Shown here: piece after piece, positions 48,478 through 59,224 of the stretch
Position numbering within the stretch: position 1 is the stretch's first letter
How the letters are laid out: each line of letters begins with the position of its first letter
Source: Acinetobacter beijerinckii CIP 110307
Lineage (GTDB): Bacteria; Pseudomonadota; Gammaproteobacteria; Pseudomonadales; Moraxellaceae
DNA length: 64,000 nucleotides
Reading direction: 5' to 3'
Assembly (NCBI RefSeq): GCF_000369005.1
Contig: NZ_KB849765.1
Location: 897,881 to 961,880 of the forward strand
Made by a program: the position numbers and the translations under genes
The notes under the pieces: generated by a model
What the model was told of the DNA's origin: nothing
The model's input: the letters and a program-made list of their open reading frames with translations, nothing else
Databases searched by the model: none

Positions 48478-50066
48478 TGATGTTCGAATGGATGTCTGAC
48501 CCTTCTGCATGGGTAGGTTTAGCAACGTTAGTGGTACTAGAAATTGTACTGGGTATTGATAACCTTGTTTTTATTGCAATTTTAGCTGAAAAACTCCCTC
48601 CAGAACAACGTGATACTGCTCGTAGAGTCGGCTTGATTCTCGCTTTATTAATGCGTTTGGGATTACTCGCTGCCATCGCATGGGTGGTAACACTGACTGA
48701 ACCATTATTTTATGTGTTCGATCATGCTTTCTCTGGACGAGACCTGATTCTATTATTCGGTGGTGTGTTCTTATTATTTAAGGGAACCATGGAGCTTCAT
48801 GAGCGAATCGAGGGTCATCAAACGCATAAAGAAGAAAATCCTGTACATGCGACTTTCTGGATGGTTATTGTTCAGATTGTCGTTTTGGATGCAGTCTTCT
48901 CTTTAGATAGTGTGATTACTGCGGTTGGTATGGTGAAGCACCAAAGCGTAATGATGCTCGCAATGATTATTGCTGTAGGTATTATGCTGTTGGCAGCAAA
49001 ACCTCTCATGGACTTCGTCAATAAGCATCCAACAGTGGTCATTCTCTGTCTTGGCTTCTTGATGATGATTGGTTTCTCATTGGTGGTTGAAGGTTTTGGT
49101 TTCCATATTCCGAAAGGCTACTTATACGCTGCGATTGGTTTCTCTGTATTAGTCGAAATGGTCAACCAAACCATGCGTCGTAATCAAGAGAAATTAGTCA
49201 CGACGACAGATCTGCGTTACCGCACCGCATCAGCAGTATTACGTATGCTTGGAAACAAAGGTAATGGCAATTCAGAAGGGCAAAATAAAGAAGCGGGAGA
49301 TGTTCTCGCAACTCAAGCCTATGCCAAAGAAGTCTTTGATGAAGACAATGGTGTTTACCACAGTGTACTCGTACAAGGGGTTTTAGGATTATCTGAACGA
49401 CCTGTAAAGTCGGTGATGACTCCACGTCCAGAATTGGAATGGCTTGATTTAGATGCTAATCCAGCTGAGTTAAAACAACGCTTAATGGCAATGACTCATT
49501 CGCGTTTGATTATTGCTCGTGGTGAGTTAGATAACATTGAAGGTATTGTATTAACTCATAAAGTACTCAATGAATACATTGAAACTGGGTCAATTGATTT
49601 CAGCAAACACCTACGTGAGCCAGTCATTGTGCATGAAAATGCGCAAGTCTTGATGGTGATGGAACAATTGCGTCAAGCACCATTACAGATGGCAATTGTA
49701 CTGAATGAATATGGTTCAATTGAAGGTATTGCGACACCGATTGATGTTCTTGAAGCGATCGCGGGTGAGTTCCCAGATGAAGATGAGCTTGAAGCTGCGG
49801 CAGCGAGTCTAGAAGATGGCTCTATGCTGTTAGATGGCTCAACTGACATTCGTCATGTCTCATTACTTTTGGGTAAAGACTTGGTAGATGAAAGTGAAGA
49901 GTATTCAACTTTATCAGGTTATATCTTATTCCATTTAGGTCGTTTACCTGAAAATGGTGAAATGGTTGAAGCAGATGGTTACGACTTTGAAGTGGTGACA
50001 ATGGATGGTCATAAAATTGAAAAAGTCCGTATCATTCACAAAGATCAGCCTGAAAAAAGTAATTAA
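48477..50066 (+). CDS. TerC-family membrane protein with CBS and CorC/HlyC domains (YoaE-like)
   Basis: This 529-residue protein has an N-terminal TerC domain of about seven to eight membrane helices (1-240; [20 protein letters not shown] and the second acidic helix [18 protein letters not shown], both carrying the acidic metal-site residues). Two CBS domains (about 300-420; [15 protein letters not shown]) and a CorC/HlyC domain (about 435-520) follow. TerC proteins are implicated in manganese and metal handling. GGAG lies eight bases before the start. A 42-codon ORF overlaps the start by one base. Confidence 0.87.
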   Translation: MMFEWMSDPSAWVGLATLVVLEIVLGIDNLVFIAILAEKLPPEQRDTARRVGLILALLMRLGLLAAIAWVVTLTEPLFYVFDHAFSGRDLILLFGGVFLLFKGTMELHERIEGHQTHKEENPVHATFWMVIVQIVVLDAVFSLDSVITAVGMVKHQSVMMLAMIIAVGIMLLAAKPLMDFVNKHPTVVILCLGFLMMIGFSLVVEGFGFHIPKGYLYAAIGFSVLVEMVNQTMRRNQEKLVTTTDLRYRTASAVLRMLGNKGNGNSEGQNKEAGDVLATQAYAKEVFDEDNGVYHSVLVQGVLGLSERPVKSVMTPRPELEWLDLDANPAELKQRLMAMTHSRLIIARGELDNIEGIVLTHKVLNEYIETGSIDFSKHLREPVIVHENAQVLMVMEQLRQAPLQMAIVLNEYGSIEGIATPIDVLEAIAGEFPDEDELEAAAASLEDGSMLLDGSTDIRHVSLLLGKDLVDESEEYSTLSGYILFHLGRLPENGEMVEADGYDFEVVTMDGHKIEKVRIIHKDQPEKSN

Positions 50067-50083
50067 GCTTCGCTAAATTATTT

Positions 50084-50146
50084 ATCCCTGAGTAGAGCCT
50101 AAAGTGTAAGAGTAATCTGCAATTTAGCTTTTCTCAGGGATTTTCA
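50084..50146 (+). terminator. Possible long-loop terminator after TerC-CBS gene
   Basis: ATCCCTGAG and CTCAGGGAT pair over 9 bp across a 40-base loop (partly structured itself), followed by TTTC. It lies between the TerC-CBS gene and ychJ. Confidence 0.45.
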
Positions 50147-50160
50147 TTTGAGATTTTGAA

Positions 50161-50643
50161 ATGTCATTACTACAAGATTGTCCATGTGGGCAAGGGCAAT
50201 ATGCTAACTGTTGCCAACCTTTGCATTTAAGACTAAAAATTGCCAATACGGCCGAACAACTGATGCGTTCTCGCTACAGTGCTTTTGCGTTGCAGCAAAT
50301 AGATTATATTTTGCAAACCACAGCTTTGGGGCAGCAAACAGCTTTAGATCGAGATGCGATTGCAGATTGGAGTCAATCAAATGATTGGCTTAAATTAGAA
50401 GTGATACAACACCAACCAAAGGTGGATAAAACGCATGCTTTAGTGGAGTTTAAAGCCCATTACTGTGATAAAAATCAGGATGAAAAACAACAGCATATTC
50501 ATCATGAAATTTCACATTTTGTCTTACATCAACAGCAGTGGTATTTCCTTGATCCGACTTTAGATATGCAAGTTACGATGAAACAGTCTTGTATTTGTGG
50601 TTCAGGGAAAAAATTTAAGCAATGTTGTGCACAATTCATCTAA
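50161..50643 (+). CDS. YchJ-family SEC-C protein
   Basis: This 160-residue cytosolic protein has two Cys-rich SEC-C-type zinc motifs, CPCGQGQYANCCQPLH at the N-terminus and CICGSGKKFKQCC at the C-terminus, flanking an NTF2-like central domain (RSRYSAFALQQIDYI; DPTLDMQV). This is the exact layout of YchJ (UPF0225). SEC-C motifs bind zinc and often contact the translation machinery. The function of YchJ is unknown. Short gap to the TRIC-like channel gene downstream (52 bp), so they may be co-transcribed. Confidence 0.9.
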   Translation: MSLLQDCPCGQGQYANCCQPLHLRLKIANTAEQLMRSRYSAFALQQIDYILQTTALGQQTALDRDAIADWSQSNDWLKLEVIQHQPKVDKTHALVEFKAHYCDKNQDEKQQHIHHEISHFVLHQQQWYFLDPTLDMQVTMKQSCICGSGKKFKQCCAQFI

Positions 50644-50695
50644 GTTTGTCTTAAAATAGCGCACACTTTTATGCCTGATTGAAGGATGTAGGCAG

Positions 50696-51340
50696 ATGTT
50701 GCTCACCGTTATTTATATTATTGCCATTACTGCGGAAGCAATGACCGGCGCTTTATCAGCAGGTCGCCGTAGTATGGATTGGTTCGGTGTGACACTGATT
50801 GCCTGTGTAACCGCATTGGGTGGTGGTTCTGTTCGAGATGTTTTATTAGGACATTATCCTTTAACTTGGGTGAAGCATCCTGAGTATTTGGTTCTGACGT
50901 GTTGTGCTGCATTTGTCACGATTATTATTGCCAAATGGATGCAGCATTTGCGCAATATCTTCTTGGTACTTGATGCCTTAGGTCTAATTGGTTTTACCAT
51001 TATTGGTTGCCAAATTGCGTTATCGATGGGGCATGGTTTTGTTGTGTCGGCTGTTGCAGGGGTTTTGACAGGTGTATCAGGTGGTATTCTGCGTGATATC
51101 TTGTGTAACGATGTACCTCTAGTGTTCCGCCGTGAGCTTTATGCCAGTATCTCTTTTGTTGCAGTGATCTGTTATTGGGTTTGCTTAGAAGTCGGTTTAC
51201 CGCATGATTTGACCGTTATTTTTACTTTGGTCTTTGGTTTTACCTTACGTTTGATTGCGATTTATTTTGGTTTAGAAATGCCAAAATTTATCTATAAAGA
51301 AGATGATGCCGAATCTGCTTCGTCTACGGATGAGCACTGA
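50696..51340 (+). CDS. TRIC/UPF0126-family cation channel protein
   Basis: This 214-residue inner-membrane protein has seven helices built of two repeated three-helix units; the repeated signature is GGGSVRDVLLGHYPLTW and GVSGGILRDILCNDVPLVF. This is the UPF0126 (YadS/YicG) family, prokaryotic relatives of trimeric intracellular cation channels. It likely conducts K+ and/or Na+ as a trimer. The short C-terminal tail is acidic. Confidence 0.88.
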   Translation: MLLTVIYIIAITAEAMTGALSAGRRSMDWFGVTLIACVTALGGGSVRDVLLGHYPLTWVKHPEYLVLTCCAAFVTIIIAKWMQHLRNIFLVLDALGLIGFTIIGCQIALSMGHGFVVSAVAGVLTGVSGGILRDILCNDVPLVFRRELYASISFVAVICYWVCLEVGLPHDLTVIFTLVFGFTLRLIAIYFGLEMPKFIYKEDDAESASSTDEH

Positions 51341-51370
51341 TTAAGAATTACCTCAATTGAAGGTGATCAT

Positions 51371-51844
51371 ATGTTAAAGAGAATTAATATAAGTACCTAT
51401 CACTATCATTCGGTCGCAATAGATGGTTACGTACCCTTTGATATTTATTTCAATGAAAAATCCCCAGATTTATATTGGAGAGGGGGTAATGGCTCTACGT
51501 CTTTGATTGAAATAGGGCTTTTAAAAACAGGTGAATTATCAACAATTACGTTAGTTAGCTTTAGCTGCCATAAGCTGATTCAAACAGGAAAGAATTTGTT
51601 TTCTAGTGATTTAGCACAAGTATATTTACCGATTTTTGATGTGTCATCTTGGTCGAATGATTCGAATGATTCGGATGATTTTTCTAGTAGGTTTAAGGAT
51701 GCGTTTGATACAGAGTTCCAATTATCCATGGGTAAAAATTATATTGAACTCGTATTTTTACCTTTAGAAAATACAATTGAATATGTGCGCGATTGTAATT
51801 TCAGTTTTGGTTTTAACGTTAATAAAGAATTGACCTCCTTGTAA
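51371..51844 (+). CDS. Hypothetical protein (157 aa), not recognised
   Basis: A 157-residue soluble, beta-rich protein (YHYHSVAIDGYVPFDIYF; FSFGFNVNKE) with a Ser/Asp-rich stretch (SNDSNDSDDFSS) encoded by a short imperfect TCGAATGAT repeat near 51653-51680. Base composition is A/T-rich compared with its neighbours. It lies 30 bp after the TRIC-like gene. Resembles small immunity-type proteins in size and fold pattern only. GAAGGTG precedes the ATG. Confidence 0.55.
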   Translation: MLKRINISTYHYHSVAIDGYVPFDIYFNEKSPDLYWRGGNGSTSLIEIGLLKTGELSTITLVSFSCHKLIQTGKNLFSSDLAQVYLPIFDVSSWSNDSNDSDDFSSRFKDAFDTEFQLSMGKNYIELVFLPLENTIEYVRDCNFSFGFNVNKELTSL

Positions 51845-52055
51845 ATTTTGAATATTGATGAAGTTAAAATGAAATTATTCAGAGAAAGTCTCTGATTTGA
51901 TAGCTGAAAAGTTGCTTCAGTACCTTATTCAATACAAATTCTTTGAACAAGACACCATTTGACGTTTAAACAACAACAAGGGCTTGTCACAACGCCTTCA
52001 TCCACATAGCATACAAAATATTGACGATAACAATGATTTTGGATGACTCGCTGAA

Positions 52056-54275
52056 ATGACCAGCCTTGCACATCAAGCAACAGAAAACCGATCCGTAGCT
52101 GAATTCACAGAACAAGCTTATTTAAATTATGCCATGTACGTGATTATGGATCGTGCATTGCCGCATATCAGCGATGGTCTAAAACCTGTACAGCGCCGTA
52201 TCGTCTATGCGATGAGCGAGTTGGGCTTGAAATCGACAGGCAAGCCCAAGAAGTCAGCACGTACTGTAGGTGATGTATTGGGTAAATACCATCCACATGG
52301 TGACTCAGCCTGTTATGAAGCCATGGTGTTAATGGCACAGCCATTCAGTTACCGTTATCCATTGATTGAAGGTCAAGGCAACTGGGGTTCACCAGATGAT
52401 CCGAAATCATTTGCTGCAATGCGTTATACCGAAGCCAAATTGTCTGCTTATAGTGAATTATTACTGAGCGAACTTGGACAGGGTACTAGCGAATGGCAAG
52501 ATAACTTTGATGGTTCGATGAAAGAACCGATTACTTTACCTGCACGTATTCCCAATATTCTGCTCAACGGCACAACGGGTATTGCCGTTGGTATGGCAAC
52601 GGATATCCCACCGCATAATTTACGTGAAGTGATTAAAGGAACGATTGCTTTAATTCGTAATCCTGAAACTACTGATGAAAAATTAGCAGAATATATTCCA
52701 GCCCCTGATTTACCAACCAAAGCTGAAATTATTACCCCGCCAGAAGAATTATTAAAAATTCAAACGACTGGACGTGGAAGTTACCGCGCACGTGCAGTGT
52801 ACACGGTAGAAAAAAATGAGATTGTGATTACTGAACTGCCTTATCAAGTTTCAGGATCAAAAGTCGTCACTCAAATTGCAGATCAAATGATTGCGAAAAA
52901 GCTACCTTTGGTGGCTGATATTCGTGATGAATCCGATCATAAAAATCCAACACGCTTAGTTATCGTACTGCGTTCTAATCGTGTGGATGCAGAAACGGTG
53001 ATGAGTCATTTATTTGCGACGACTGATTTAGAATCGAGTTATCGTGTCAATCTGAACATGATCGGGGCAGATGGTCGCCCACAAGTCAAATCGATTCGCC
53101 GTATTTTGTTGGAATGGATTGAGATTCGTAAGCAAACCGTGACGCGCCGATTGCAATATCATCTGACTAAAATCGAAAAGCGCTTACATATCTTGGCAGG
53201 TCTTTTGATTGCCTACTTGGATATTGATACCGTGATTCGAATTATTCGAGAGGAAGATCAACCAAAACCTGTACTGATGCAGCATTTTGGGATTGATGAT
53301 ATTCAGGCTGAAGCAATTTTAGAGCTCAAGCTTCGTCATTTGGCTAAGCTTGAAGAAATGGAAATTCGCCGTGAGCAAGAGGAATTGGAAGCAAAAGCCG
53401 CGATTATCCGTGAGCAATTGGCGAATCCTGAATCATTGAAAAACTTAATTATTGGTGAGTTAAAAGAAGACGCGAAAAAGTTTGGTGATGATCGTCGTTC
53501 ACCAATTGTTGCTCGTGCTGAAGCTGTGCAAATCAAAGAACAAGACTTAATGCCAGCAGAAACGGTAACGGTTGTTTTATCAGAAGCAGGCTGGGTGAGA
53601 GCTGCCAAAGGTGGTGATGTCGATGCTGCGAATTTAAACTTTCGAGCAGGCGATCAGTATCTCAGTCATGCCGTTGGAAAGACCAATCAGCGTGTCTATT
53701 TCTTGGATGAAACAGGTCGAAGCTATGCCTTGCCAATTAGCAGTTTGCCTTCTGCGCGAGGTCTGGGCGAGCCTTTAAGCTCGAAACTTGCACCAGCCAG
53801 CGGCGTATCCTTCATTCAAGTATTTATTGAAGATGATGCGACTGAGCTTCTTGCAGTCAGTTCAAAAGGCTATGGGTTTAAAACACAGGCAACTCAACTC
53901 GATACAAATGCTAAGGCAGGTAAAGCATTTCTAACGGTTGGCGATAAAGCGACAGCAATGCCATTAATCCCGATTCAACAAGCAACACATGTAGCGATCT
54001 TGAGTTCTGTGGGTCGATTACTGATTGTGGATTTAAATGAGTTACCTGTATTAAATAAAGGTAAAGGTAACAAGTTGATACAACTTGATGAAAAAGAGCA
54101 AATTATATCCATGACAACCTTGAATTTAGATGAAATAATCCAAGTCGCTGCAGGACAACAGCATCTAAAACTGAAAGGGGATGATCTCCAAAAATATATA
54201 GGAAAAAGAGCAACAAAGGGGCAACTTTTACCACGGGGATATCAAAAAGCAAATAGACTCCTCATTCAGAGATAG
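52056..54275 (+). CDS. parC: DNA topoisomerase IV subunit A
   Basis: This 739-residue subunit breaks and rejoins DNA in the ParC2ParE2 enzyme that separates daughter chromosomes. The N-terminal domain has ERSVAEF-like start, [10 protein letters not shown] and the catalytic Tyr124 in [10 protein letters not shown]. The quinolone-resistance region [12 protein letters not shown] has Ser84 and Glu88, the susceptible residues. A coiled-coil gate (about 350-460) and a degenerate C-terminal beta-pinwheel follow. Full length for Acinetobacter ParC. parE is not in the window. Confidence 0.96.
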   Translation: MTSLAHQATENRSVAEFTEQAYLNYAMYVIMDRALPHISDGLKPVQRRIVYAMSELGLKSTGKPKKSARTVGDVLGKYHPHGDSACYEAMVLMAQPFSYRYPLIEGQGNWGSPDDPKSFAAMRYTEAKLSAYSELLLSELGQGTSEWQDNFDGSMKEPITLPARIPNILLNGTTGIAVGMATDIPPHNLREVIKGTIALIRNPETTDEKLAEYIPAPDLPTKAEIITPPEELLKIQTTGRGSYRARAVYTVEKNEIVITELPYQVSGSKVVTQIADQMIAKKLPLVADIRDESDHKNPTRLVIVLRSNRVDAETVMSHLFATTDLESSYRVNLNMIGADGRPQVKSIRRILLEWIEIRKQTVTRRLQYHLTKIEKRLHILAGLLIAYLDIDTVIRIIREEDQPKPVLMQHFGIDDIQAEAILELKLRHLAKLEEMEIRREQEELEAKAAIIREQLANPESLKNLIIGELKEDAKKFGDDRRSPIVARAEAVQIKEQDLMPAETVTVVLSEAGWVRAAKGGDVDAANLNFRAGDQYLSHAVGKTNQRVYFLDETGRSYALPISSLPSARGLGEPLSSKLAPASGVSFIQVFIEDDATELLAVSSKGYGFKTQATQLDTNAKAGKAFLTVGDKATAMPLIPIQQATHVAILSSVGRLLIVDLNELPVLNKGKGNKLIQLDEKEQIISMTTLNLDEIIQVAAGQQHLKLKGDDLQKYIGKRATKGQLLPRGYQKANRLLIQR

Positions 54276-54383
54276 GGCTAGTATTCTGTAAGATAAATAC
54301 GTTATATATGTGAATGTATGCATATTGTTTGAATACATTGACAAGGCAATTCAAATATTTAAAAAAAATGTGTTGTCATGGAA

Positions 54384-54396
54384 GTAACGTTGTTAC
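54384..54396. promoter_or_regulatory. Palindrome upstream of fadD
   Basis: GTAAC-GTT-GTTAC, a perfect 5+5 inverted repeat about 36 bp before the fadD start. Candidate binding site for a fatty-acid regulator; the protein is not identifiable from this window. Confidence 0.35.
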
Positions 54397-54431
54397 ATTT
54401 TTAAGGATTACCACTCGGAGATAATGGCATT

Positions 54432-56111
54432 ATGGAAAAGATTTGGTTTGCTGAATACCAAAAGACAGGAATTCCAGAAACAGTTGCACTGCCTGCTGAA
54501 AACACCTCACTTGTTGATATTTTTGAACGCAATTTCCAAAAATTTGGTTCACGTGATGCCTTTATCTTCATGGATAAAGTTTTAACGTATAATGAATTAG
54601 AAGTCGCTAGTCGTAAGTTTGCTACATACTTACAAAGCTTAGGTTTGGCGAAAGGAACACGTGTAGCGGTGATGATGCCGAACGTATTCCAATACCCAGT
54701 GGTTGCTTTAGGGGTGTTTCGTGCAGGTTTAGTACTTGTAAACGTAAATCCACTCTATACAGCACGTGAACTTGAGCATCAATTGAATGACTCTGGTTCT
54801 GAAGCTCTAGTGATCATCGAAAACTTTGCAACCGTTTATCAAAGCATCATTGGTAAAACACCAGTGAAGCACGTTATTGTTGCAACTGTGGGTGATATGC
54901 TCGGTACTTTAAAAGGTACGATCGTAAACTTTGTACTACGCAAAGTACGTAAGCAGATTCCATCGTGGAATATCCCTGGACATGTTAAGTTTAATACTGC
55001 ATTAAACAGCGCAAATCCAAGTAACTATAAGCGTCCAAGCTTAACTTTAAGTGATACTGCTGTGCTTCAATATACAGGTGGTACAACAGGTGTTTCTAAA
55101 GGTGCTGAATTAACGCATCGTAACCTAGTATCAAACTTATTGCAGTGTGATGGTATCTTCTCAAGTAAGTTCGGTACGGGTGATGGCGCTAAAGATGATC
55201 GTATTGTCTGCGCATTACCGCTTTATCATATCTTTGCATTCATGGTGTGTGCGCTTTACGGTATGTATAAAGGTCAAGCCAATATCTTGATTCCTAACCC
55301 TCGTGATCTACCAGCAGTTGTTGGCGAGTTGCGTAAATATAAACCATCATTCTTCCCAGCAGTAAATACATTATTTAATGCGTTAGTGAACAATGAAGAG
55401 TTTAAGCAACTTGACCATAGCAATCTTAAGATGGCAATGGGTGGTGGTATGGCAGTATTGCCTTCGACTGCAGCTGCTTGGAAAAAAGTAACGGGTACAA
55501 TCATTATCGAAGGTTATGGTTTATCTGAGACTTCACCTGTTGCAACAGCAAATCCGCCAGCAACAACTGAGTTCAGCGGCACAATTGGTATCCCATTGCC
55601 ATTAACTGAAGTTGTATTACTTGATGATGATGGTAATGAAGTTGCTCAAGGCGAACAGGGTGAAATCTCAATCCGTGGTCCTCAAGTAATGAAAGGCTAC
55701 TGGAATCGTGCTGATGAAACTGAAAAAGTGATGACTAAAGATGGTTTCTTCCGTACGGGTGACGTTGGTGTGATGGACACACGCGGTTACTTCAAAATTG
55801 TAGACCGTAAGAAAGATATGATCTTGGTATCTGGCTTTAACGTTTATCCAAGCGAAATCGAAGAAGTGGTTGCGAAGCATCCAAAAGTATTGGAAGTGGC
55901 TGCGATTGGTGTTCCTGATGAAAAATCAGGTGAAGTACCAAAACTATTTATCGTGAAGAAAGATCAGTCTTTAACAACTGAAGAAATCTTAGCGTATGCA
56001 AAACAAAACTTAACAGGTTATAAATGCCCACGTTATGTAGAGTTTATGGATGATTTACCAAAATCAAACGTAGGTAAAATCTTACGTAAAGATTTACGTA
56101 AACCTGCTTAA
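54432..56111 (+). CDS. fadD: Long-chain fatty acid-CoA ligase
   Basis: This 559-residue adenylate-forming enzyme activates fatty acids to acyl-CoA for beta-oxidation, at the inner face of the membrane. The ATP-binding loop YTGGTTGVSKGA (about residue 215), EGYGLSETSP, and the family signature DGFFRTGDVGVMDTRGYFKIVDRKKD followed by SGFNVYPSEIEE are intact, with the catalytic Lys in NVGKILRK. Length and sequence fit FadD. Monocistronic, followed by a strong terminator. GGAG lies 11 bases before the ATG. Confidence 0.93.
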   Translation: MEKIWFAEYQKTGIPETVALPAENTSLVDIFERNFQKFGSRDAFIFMDKVLTYNELEVASRKFATYLQSLGLAKGTRVAVMMPNVFQYPVVALGVFRAGLVLVNVNPLYTARELEHQLNDSGSEALVIIENFATVYQSIIGKTPVKHVIVATVGDMLGTLKGTIVNFVLRKVRKQIPSWNIPGHVKFNTALNSANPSNYKRPSLTLSDTAVLQYTGGTTGVSKGAELTHRNLVSNLLQCDGIFSSKFGTGDGAKDDRIVCALPLYHIFAFMVCALYGMYKGQANILIPNPRDLPAVVGELRKYKPSFFPAVNTLFNALVNNEEFKQLDHSNLKMAMGGGMAVLPSTAAAWKKVTGTIIIEGYGLSETSPVATANPPATTEFSGTIGIPLPLTEVVLLDDDGNEVAQGEQGEISIRGPQVMKGYWNRADETEKVMTKDGFFRTGDVGVMDTRGYFKIVDRKKDMILVSGFNVYPSEIEEVVAKHPKVLEVAAIGVPDEKSGEVPKLFIVKKDQSLTTEEILAYAKQNLTGYKCPRYVEFMDDLPKSNVGKILRKDLRKPA

Positions 56112-56145
56112 GAATCCCTCTTAGCCTCCTGAAAAAGGAGGTAAT

Positions 56146-56173
56146 AAAAAGCGCCGCAATTGCGGCGCTTTTT
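56146..56173. terminator. Rho-independent terminator after fadD, bidirectional
   Basis: AAAAAGCGCCGCAA and TTGCGGCGCTTTTT form a perfect 14-bp inverted repeat without loop spacing. The next gene on the minus strand ends at 56182, so it serves both. Confidence 0.93.
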
Positions 56174-56181
56174 ATTTGTAT

Positions 56182-56574
56182 TTATTTAGATTTATTGGAT
56201 TTCATCAACCAACGATCAATATACGGTCGACCGATACCCACAATTCCTACAAACACCACCATGGTTGCAAGTTGAAATCTTAAACGTGTTGGATCAATGC
56301 CATTAAAACTAAAATAGTTATCTGCAACAGCATAAACAACAATAACGGTTAACCAATGCCAAAGTGTTAAATGTTTAATCCCAACTGCATAAAAGGCAAT
56401 CGTTAAAATAACGAAAGTACCTAAGGTCGATTGCCAATTTAAATTGGCACAAATGACACTCAGTAGAAAAGCCATGATTGGCAATACAACTTTAAGTACA
56501 CGATTGACAAGAAGCTGATGTTGCTGCTGTTGAGCAAGTACATCAAACATTTCTTTTTGATCTTGTTGAGACAT
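56182..56574 (-). CDS. Small inner-membrane protein, not recognised
   Basis: A 130-residue protein with an N-terminal cytosolic segment (MSQQDQKEMFDVLAQQQQ, coiled-coil prone) and four membrane helices. ATG 56574 is chosen as the natural start, since it begins this Gln-rich segment; the open extension to 56649 is hydrophobic-poor and overlaps the intergenic region. Function unknown. Similar small four-helix proteins are common in Acinetobacter. Confidence 0.6.
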   Translation of the reverse strand: MSQQDQKEMFDVLAQQQQHQLLVNRVLKVVLPIMAFLLSVICANLNWQSTLGTFVILTIAFYAVGIKHLTLWHWLTVIVVYAVADNYFSFNGIDPTRLRFQLATMVVFVGIVGIGRPYIDRWLMKSNKSK

Positions 56575-56707
56575 AGCTAGGCCTAATGCTGTTTGGAAAA
56601 CACAACTTCTACACAAAGAGAGGGTGTAAAATAAACGCTTGTTGAACAAGCACTAATGAAACTTCAAAAAATTATAAGATATGATAGCATGATCAGAATA
56701 ACTTCAA

Positions 56708-57121
56708 ATGATGGATATCAACATGCAAGGTATTAGCGGCATTATATTGATTATTATCGTCGCATGTTTGTTGCCTTACGTATTTACCTTGATTGCAAAA
56801 TCTAAAGGTGGTTTTCAAGCAAAAGATAATCAAAATCCACGCGAGTTTTTAGCTAAAACGACAGGCTTGGCAGCACGTGCAAATGCTGTACAACAAAATA
56901 GTTTTGAAAGCTTACCTTTATTTATCGCTGCGCTTTTGATGGCAGAATATATGGTTGTTCCAGAGCGATTTATTCTTACGTTAGGTTGGGCTTATATTGT
57001 ATTTCGAGTGATTTATGGCATTTGCTATTTAGCTAACTTGGCAACTTTGCGTTCAATTATTTGGTTTTTTGCCTTACTTTGTCCAATTTTCTTATTGGTG
57101 ATCACGATTAAAATGGTTTAG
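56708..57121 (+). CDS. MAPEG-family inner-membrane protein
   Basis: This 137-residue four-helix protein is of the MAPEG type (glutathione-linked eicosanoid-metabolism superfamily; bacterial members are poorly characterised). Seen: the conserved NPREFLAKTTGLAARANAVQQNSFESLPLF segment (shown in pieces: NPREFL, RANAVQQNSFE), where R-A-x-x-N-x-x-E-x-x-P is the family glutathione-site signature. Substrate unknown. Confidence 0.83.
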   Translation: MMDINMQGISGIILIIIVACLLPYVFTLIAKSKGGFQAKDNQNPREFLAKTTGLAARANAVQQNSFESLPLFIAALLMAEYMVVPERFILTLGWAYIVFRVIYGICYLANLATLRSIIWFFALLCPIFLLVITIKMV

Positions 57122-57235
57122 CTTACCTCTCAGTATAAAATTCATTGAGCCTCAGCATATCTAGCATCATTTTCATCGTATTCACGTTATAATCGTTCGG
57201 ACTTAAATTTGACTTCACAATTTACGAGTGTTGAT

Positions 57236-57763
57236 ATGAGCTATAGCAATATTCCTGCGGGTAAAGACGCACCAAATGACATTTATGTGATCATTGAAAT
57301 TCCTGCAAACGCTGCACCAATCAAATATGAAATCGATAAAGATTCAGATGCATTATTTGTAGATCGTTTCATGGGTACAGCAATGTTTTACCCAGCTAAC
57401 TATGGTTATGTGCCAAACACATTATCTGAAGATGGTGATCCATTAGATGTACTTGTTGTAACGCCACACCCTGTTGCTGCTGGTTCAGTGATTCGCTGCC
57501 GTCCAGTAGGTAAGTTGAATATGGAAGATGATGGTGGTATCGATGCGAAACTCATCGCTGTTCCACATGAAAAATTATCACCATTGTATAAAGACGTTCA
57601 AGAATATACAGATCTTCCACCGTTGCTTATCAGCCAAGTTGAGCATTTCTTTGCACACTATAAAGATTTAGAGCCTGGTAAATGGGTAAAAATCAGTGGT
57701 TGGGAAAATGCTGCTGTTGCGAAAGAAGAAGTATTGAAAGCAATTGAAGCTGCTAAAAAGTAA
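57236..57763 (+). CDS. ppa: Inorganic pyrophosphatase (family I)
   Basis: This 175-residue cytosolic enzyme hydrolyses pyrophosphate and drives biosynthetic reactions. The family I signature [10 protein letters not shown] with the catalytic Asp residues is present (about residue 65-74), with [19 protein letters not shown] and [17 protein letters not shown] 57236 (GAGTG just upstream) gives the normal family length and MSYSNIPAG start; an upstream TTG is rejected. Essential single-copy gene in most bacteria. Confidence 0.96.
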   Translation: MSYSNIPAGKDAPNDIYVIIEIPANAAPIKYEIDKDSDALFVDRFMGTAMFYPANYGYVPNTLSEDGDPLDVLVVTPHPVAAGSVIRCRPVGKLNMEDDGGIDAKLIAVPHEKLSPLYKDVQEYTDLPPLLISQVEHFFAHYKDLEPGKWVKISGWENAAVAKEEVLKAIEAAKK

Positions 57764-57812
57764 TTTAGTCAGAATTTAGCCAGCGTTTATATGATGTATA
57801 AATCTAGGCTAA

Positions 57813-57850
57813 TAAAAAAAACCTCCATTCGATTGAATGGAGGTTTTTTT
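57813..57850. terminator. Rho-independent terminator after ppa, bidirectional
   Basis: AACCTCCATTC and GAATGGAGGTT form an 11-bp stem with a GATT loop, with A-runs before and T-runs after. It lies between convergent ppa and the OprD-family gene. Confidence 0.93.
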
Positions 57851-57867
57851 ATGACTTGATCCGTGAA

Positions 57868-59193
57868 TTAGAAGAATTTCACAGGAATATCAAGCCAGAT
57901 ACGCCATTCATTCGTATCACCGATATAACCTGATTGGTATTCATCGCTAGCACGGTAGTAAGAGTGACGTAAACGTAAGCTTGCATCTTTAGCAAAACCA
58001 GATTGAACTGTATATTTTACTTGGTTAAAGAATTCACGTTCAGTTGCATTGTCTGCTGTACGTACACGAGCTACAACAGTATTGCCAGATTTAACTGCAG
58101 CATTGGTATCAATATCCCAACCATATACAAATGCAGTGGTCCAACTTAAGCCAGGAACACCAAAGCTGCCGAAGTCTAGACTGTATTGTAGTTGAGCTGA
58201 TTTTTCACCATTACCAATGAAGTCAGAAAGATATGAGTTTGGCATGTAAATCGTTTGATGACCATCACCAACACCTTTACCTAAACCATAGTCATAACCT
58301 GCATTACCGCTGTTCTGTTGGTAAGCAACCATTACGTTATGTGGGCCAGTATTATATGTGGTTGAAATCGCCCAAATTGAGTTTTGGTATTTATCATCTG
58401 CTGAACCAATGTACGAGTACAAGCTGTTATTAGCCTGACGATCCCAATCAGTGTGATAACCACTGAAATCGTAAGTCAAAGAACTTTTATTCGCTAATGC
58501 TTGCTTGTAGTTCGCATTTACATAGTGGCGCTCTAAACGATCTTTAATATCTGTACCGTAGTATGCTGTATTTAATTGATCATTTACTTTGTATTTCGCA
58601 CCCCAAACTACTGCACGGTCTAATTTATTACCGTCAGAATTAATTTGGTCAGAGTACTGGTTTTTGGTGAATTTACCGACAGTAACTTCTAAACCTTCAA
58701 TTTCGCGGCTATTCGCTAAAAAACCTTCAAAATATTCTGGTACTAGACGTGCCGTGTTACTTGCAAGTACTGGTAAATCTAAGATTTGCGTACCGTAAGT
58801 TACAGTTGTATTCGATACACGTGCCTTAACAAAACCGCCACCACGTGCCCAATGGTCATATGCTGAGCCATCTGGGTGTTTTGGAATCATGCCGTTACCA
58901 GCATTATTGTTTGAACCAAGTTTAAAAGAGGCATCACCAATGATACCAGCACCAAAGCCAACAACACCTTGAGTAAAACCAGAATCTAATTTTACCATCG
59001 CCGTTTGTGCATATGAGCTAGTGTCTTCGACACCATTTTTCTTGTCACGACTTAAATAACCAGTACGGAATAAAACTGTTCCACTGGCATCTTCAACAAA
59101 TCCTTTTGCTTCGCTTTGTTCGCTTGCATATGTTGAGGAGATCAATGCGGCATTAATCAAAACCGCTAATGTTAGTTTCTTTGCCTTTGGCAT
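57868..59193 (-). CDS. OprD-family outer-membrane porin
   Basis: This 441-residue protein has a signal peptide (MPKAKKLTLAVLINAALISSTYAS) and a beta-barrel with the OprD-family features: FVEDASGTVLFRTGYLSRD near the start, YGTQILDLPVLASNTARLVPEYFEG, and a C-terminus ending in aromatic Phe (WLDIPVKFF). OprD porins pass small carboxylates, basic amino acids or aromatic acids. Start at ATG 59193 has GAGG six bases upstream; an open extension to 59220 would include a second Met but no Shine-Dalgarno. Substrate not deducible. Two palindromes lie in its upstream region. Confidence 0.88.
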   Translation of the reverse strand: MPKAKKLTLAVLINAALISSTYASEQSEAKGFVEDASGTVLFRTGYLSRDKKNGVEDTSSYAQTAMVKLDSGFTQGVVGFGAGIIGDASFKLGSNNNAGNGMIPKHPDGSAYDHWARGGGFVKARVSNTTVTYGTQILDLPVLASNTARLVPEYFEGFLANSREIEGLEVTVGKFTKNQYSDQINSDGNKLDRAVVWGAKYKVNDQLNTAYYGTDIKDRLERHYVNANYKQALANKSSLTYDFSGYHTDWDRQANNSLYSYIGSADDKYQNSIWAISTTYNTGPHNVMVAYQQNSGNAGYDYGLGKGVGDGHQTIYMPNSYLSDFIGNGEKSAQLQYSLDFGSFGVPGLSWTTAFVYGWDIDTNAAVKSGNTVVARVRTADNATEREFFNQVKYTVQSGFAKDASLRLRHSYYRASDEYQSGYIGDTNEWRIWLDIPVKFF

Positions 59194-59224
59194 AGGTAGC
59201 CTCATAATAAATAAAATCAATTTC

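Noticed and set aside
57209-57235. TTG start for inorganic pyrophosphatase
   Set aside because: ATG 57236 gives the family length and N-terminus.
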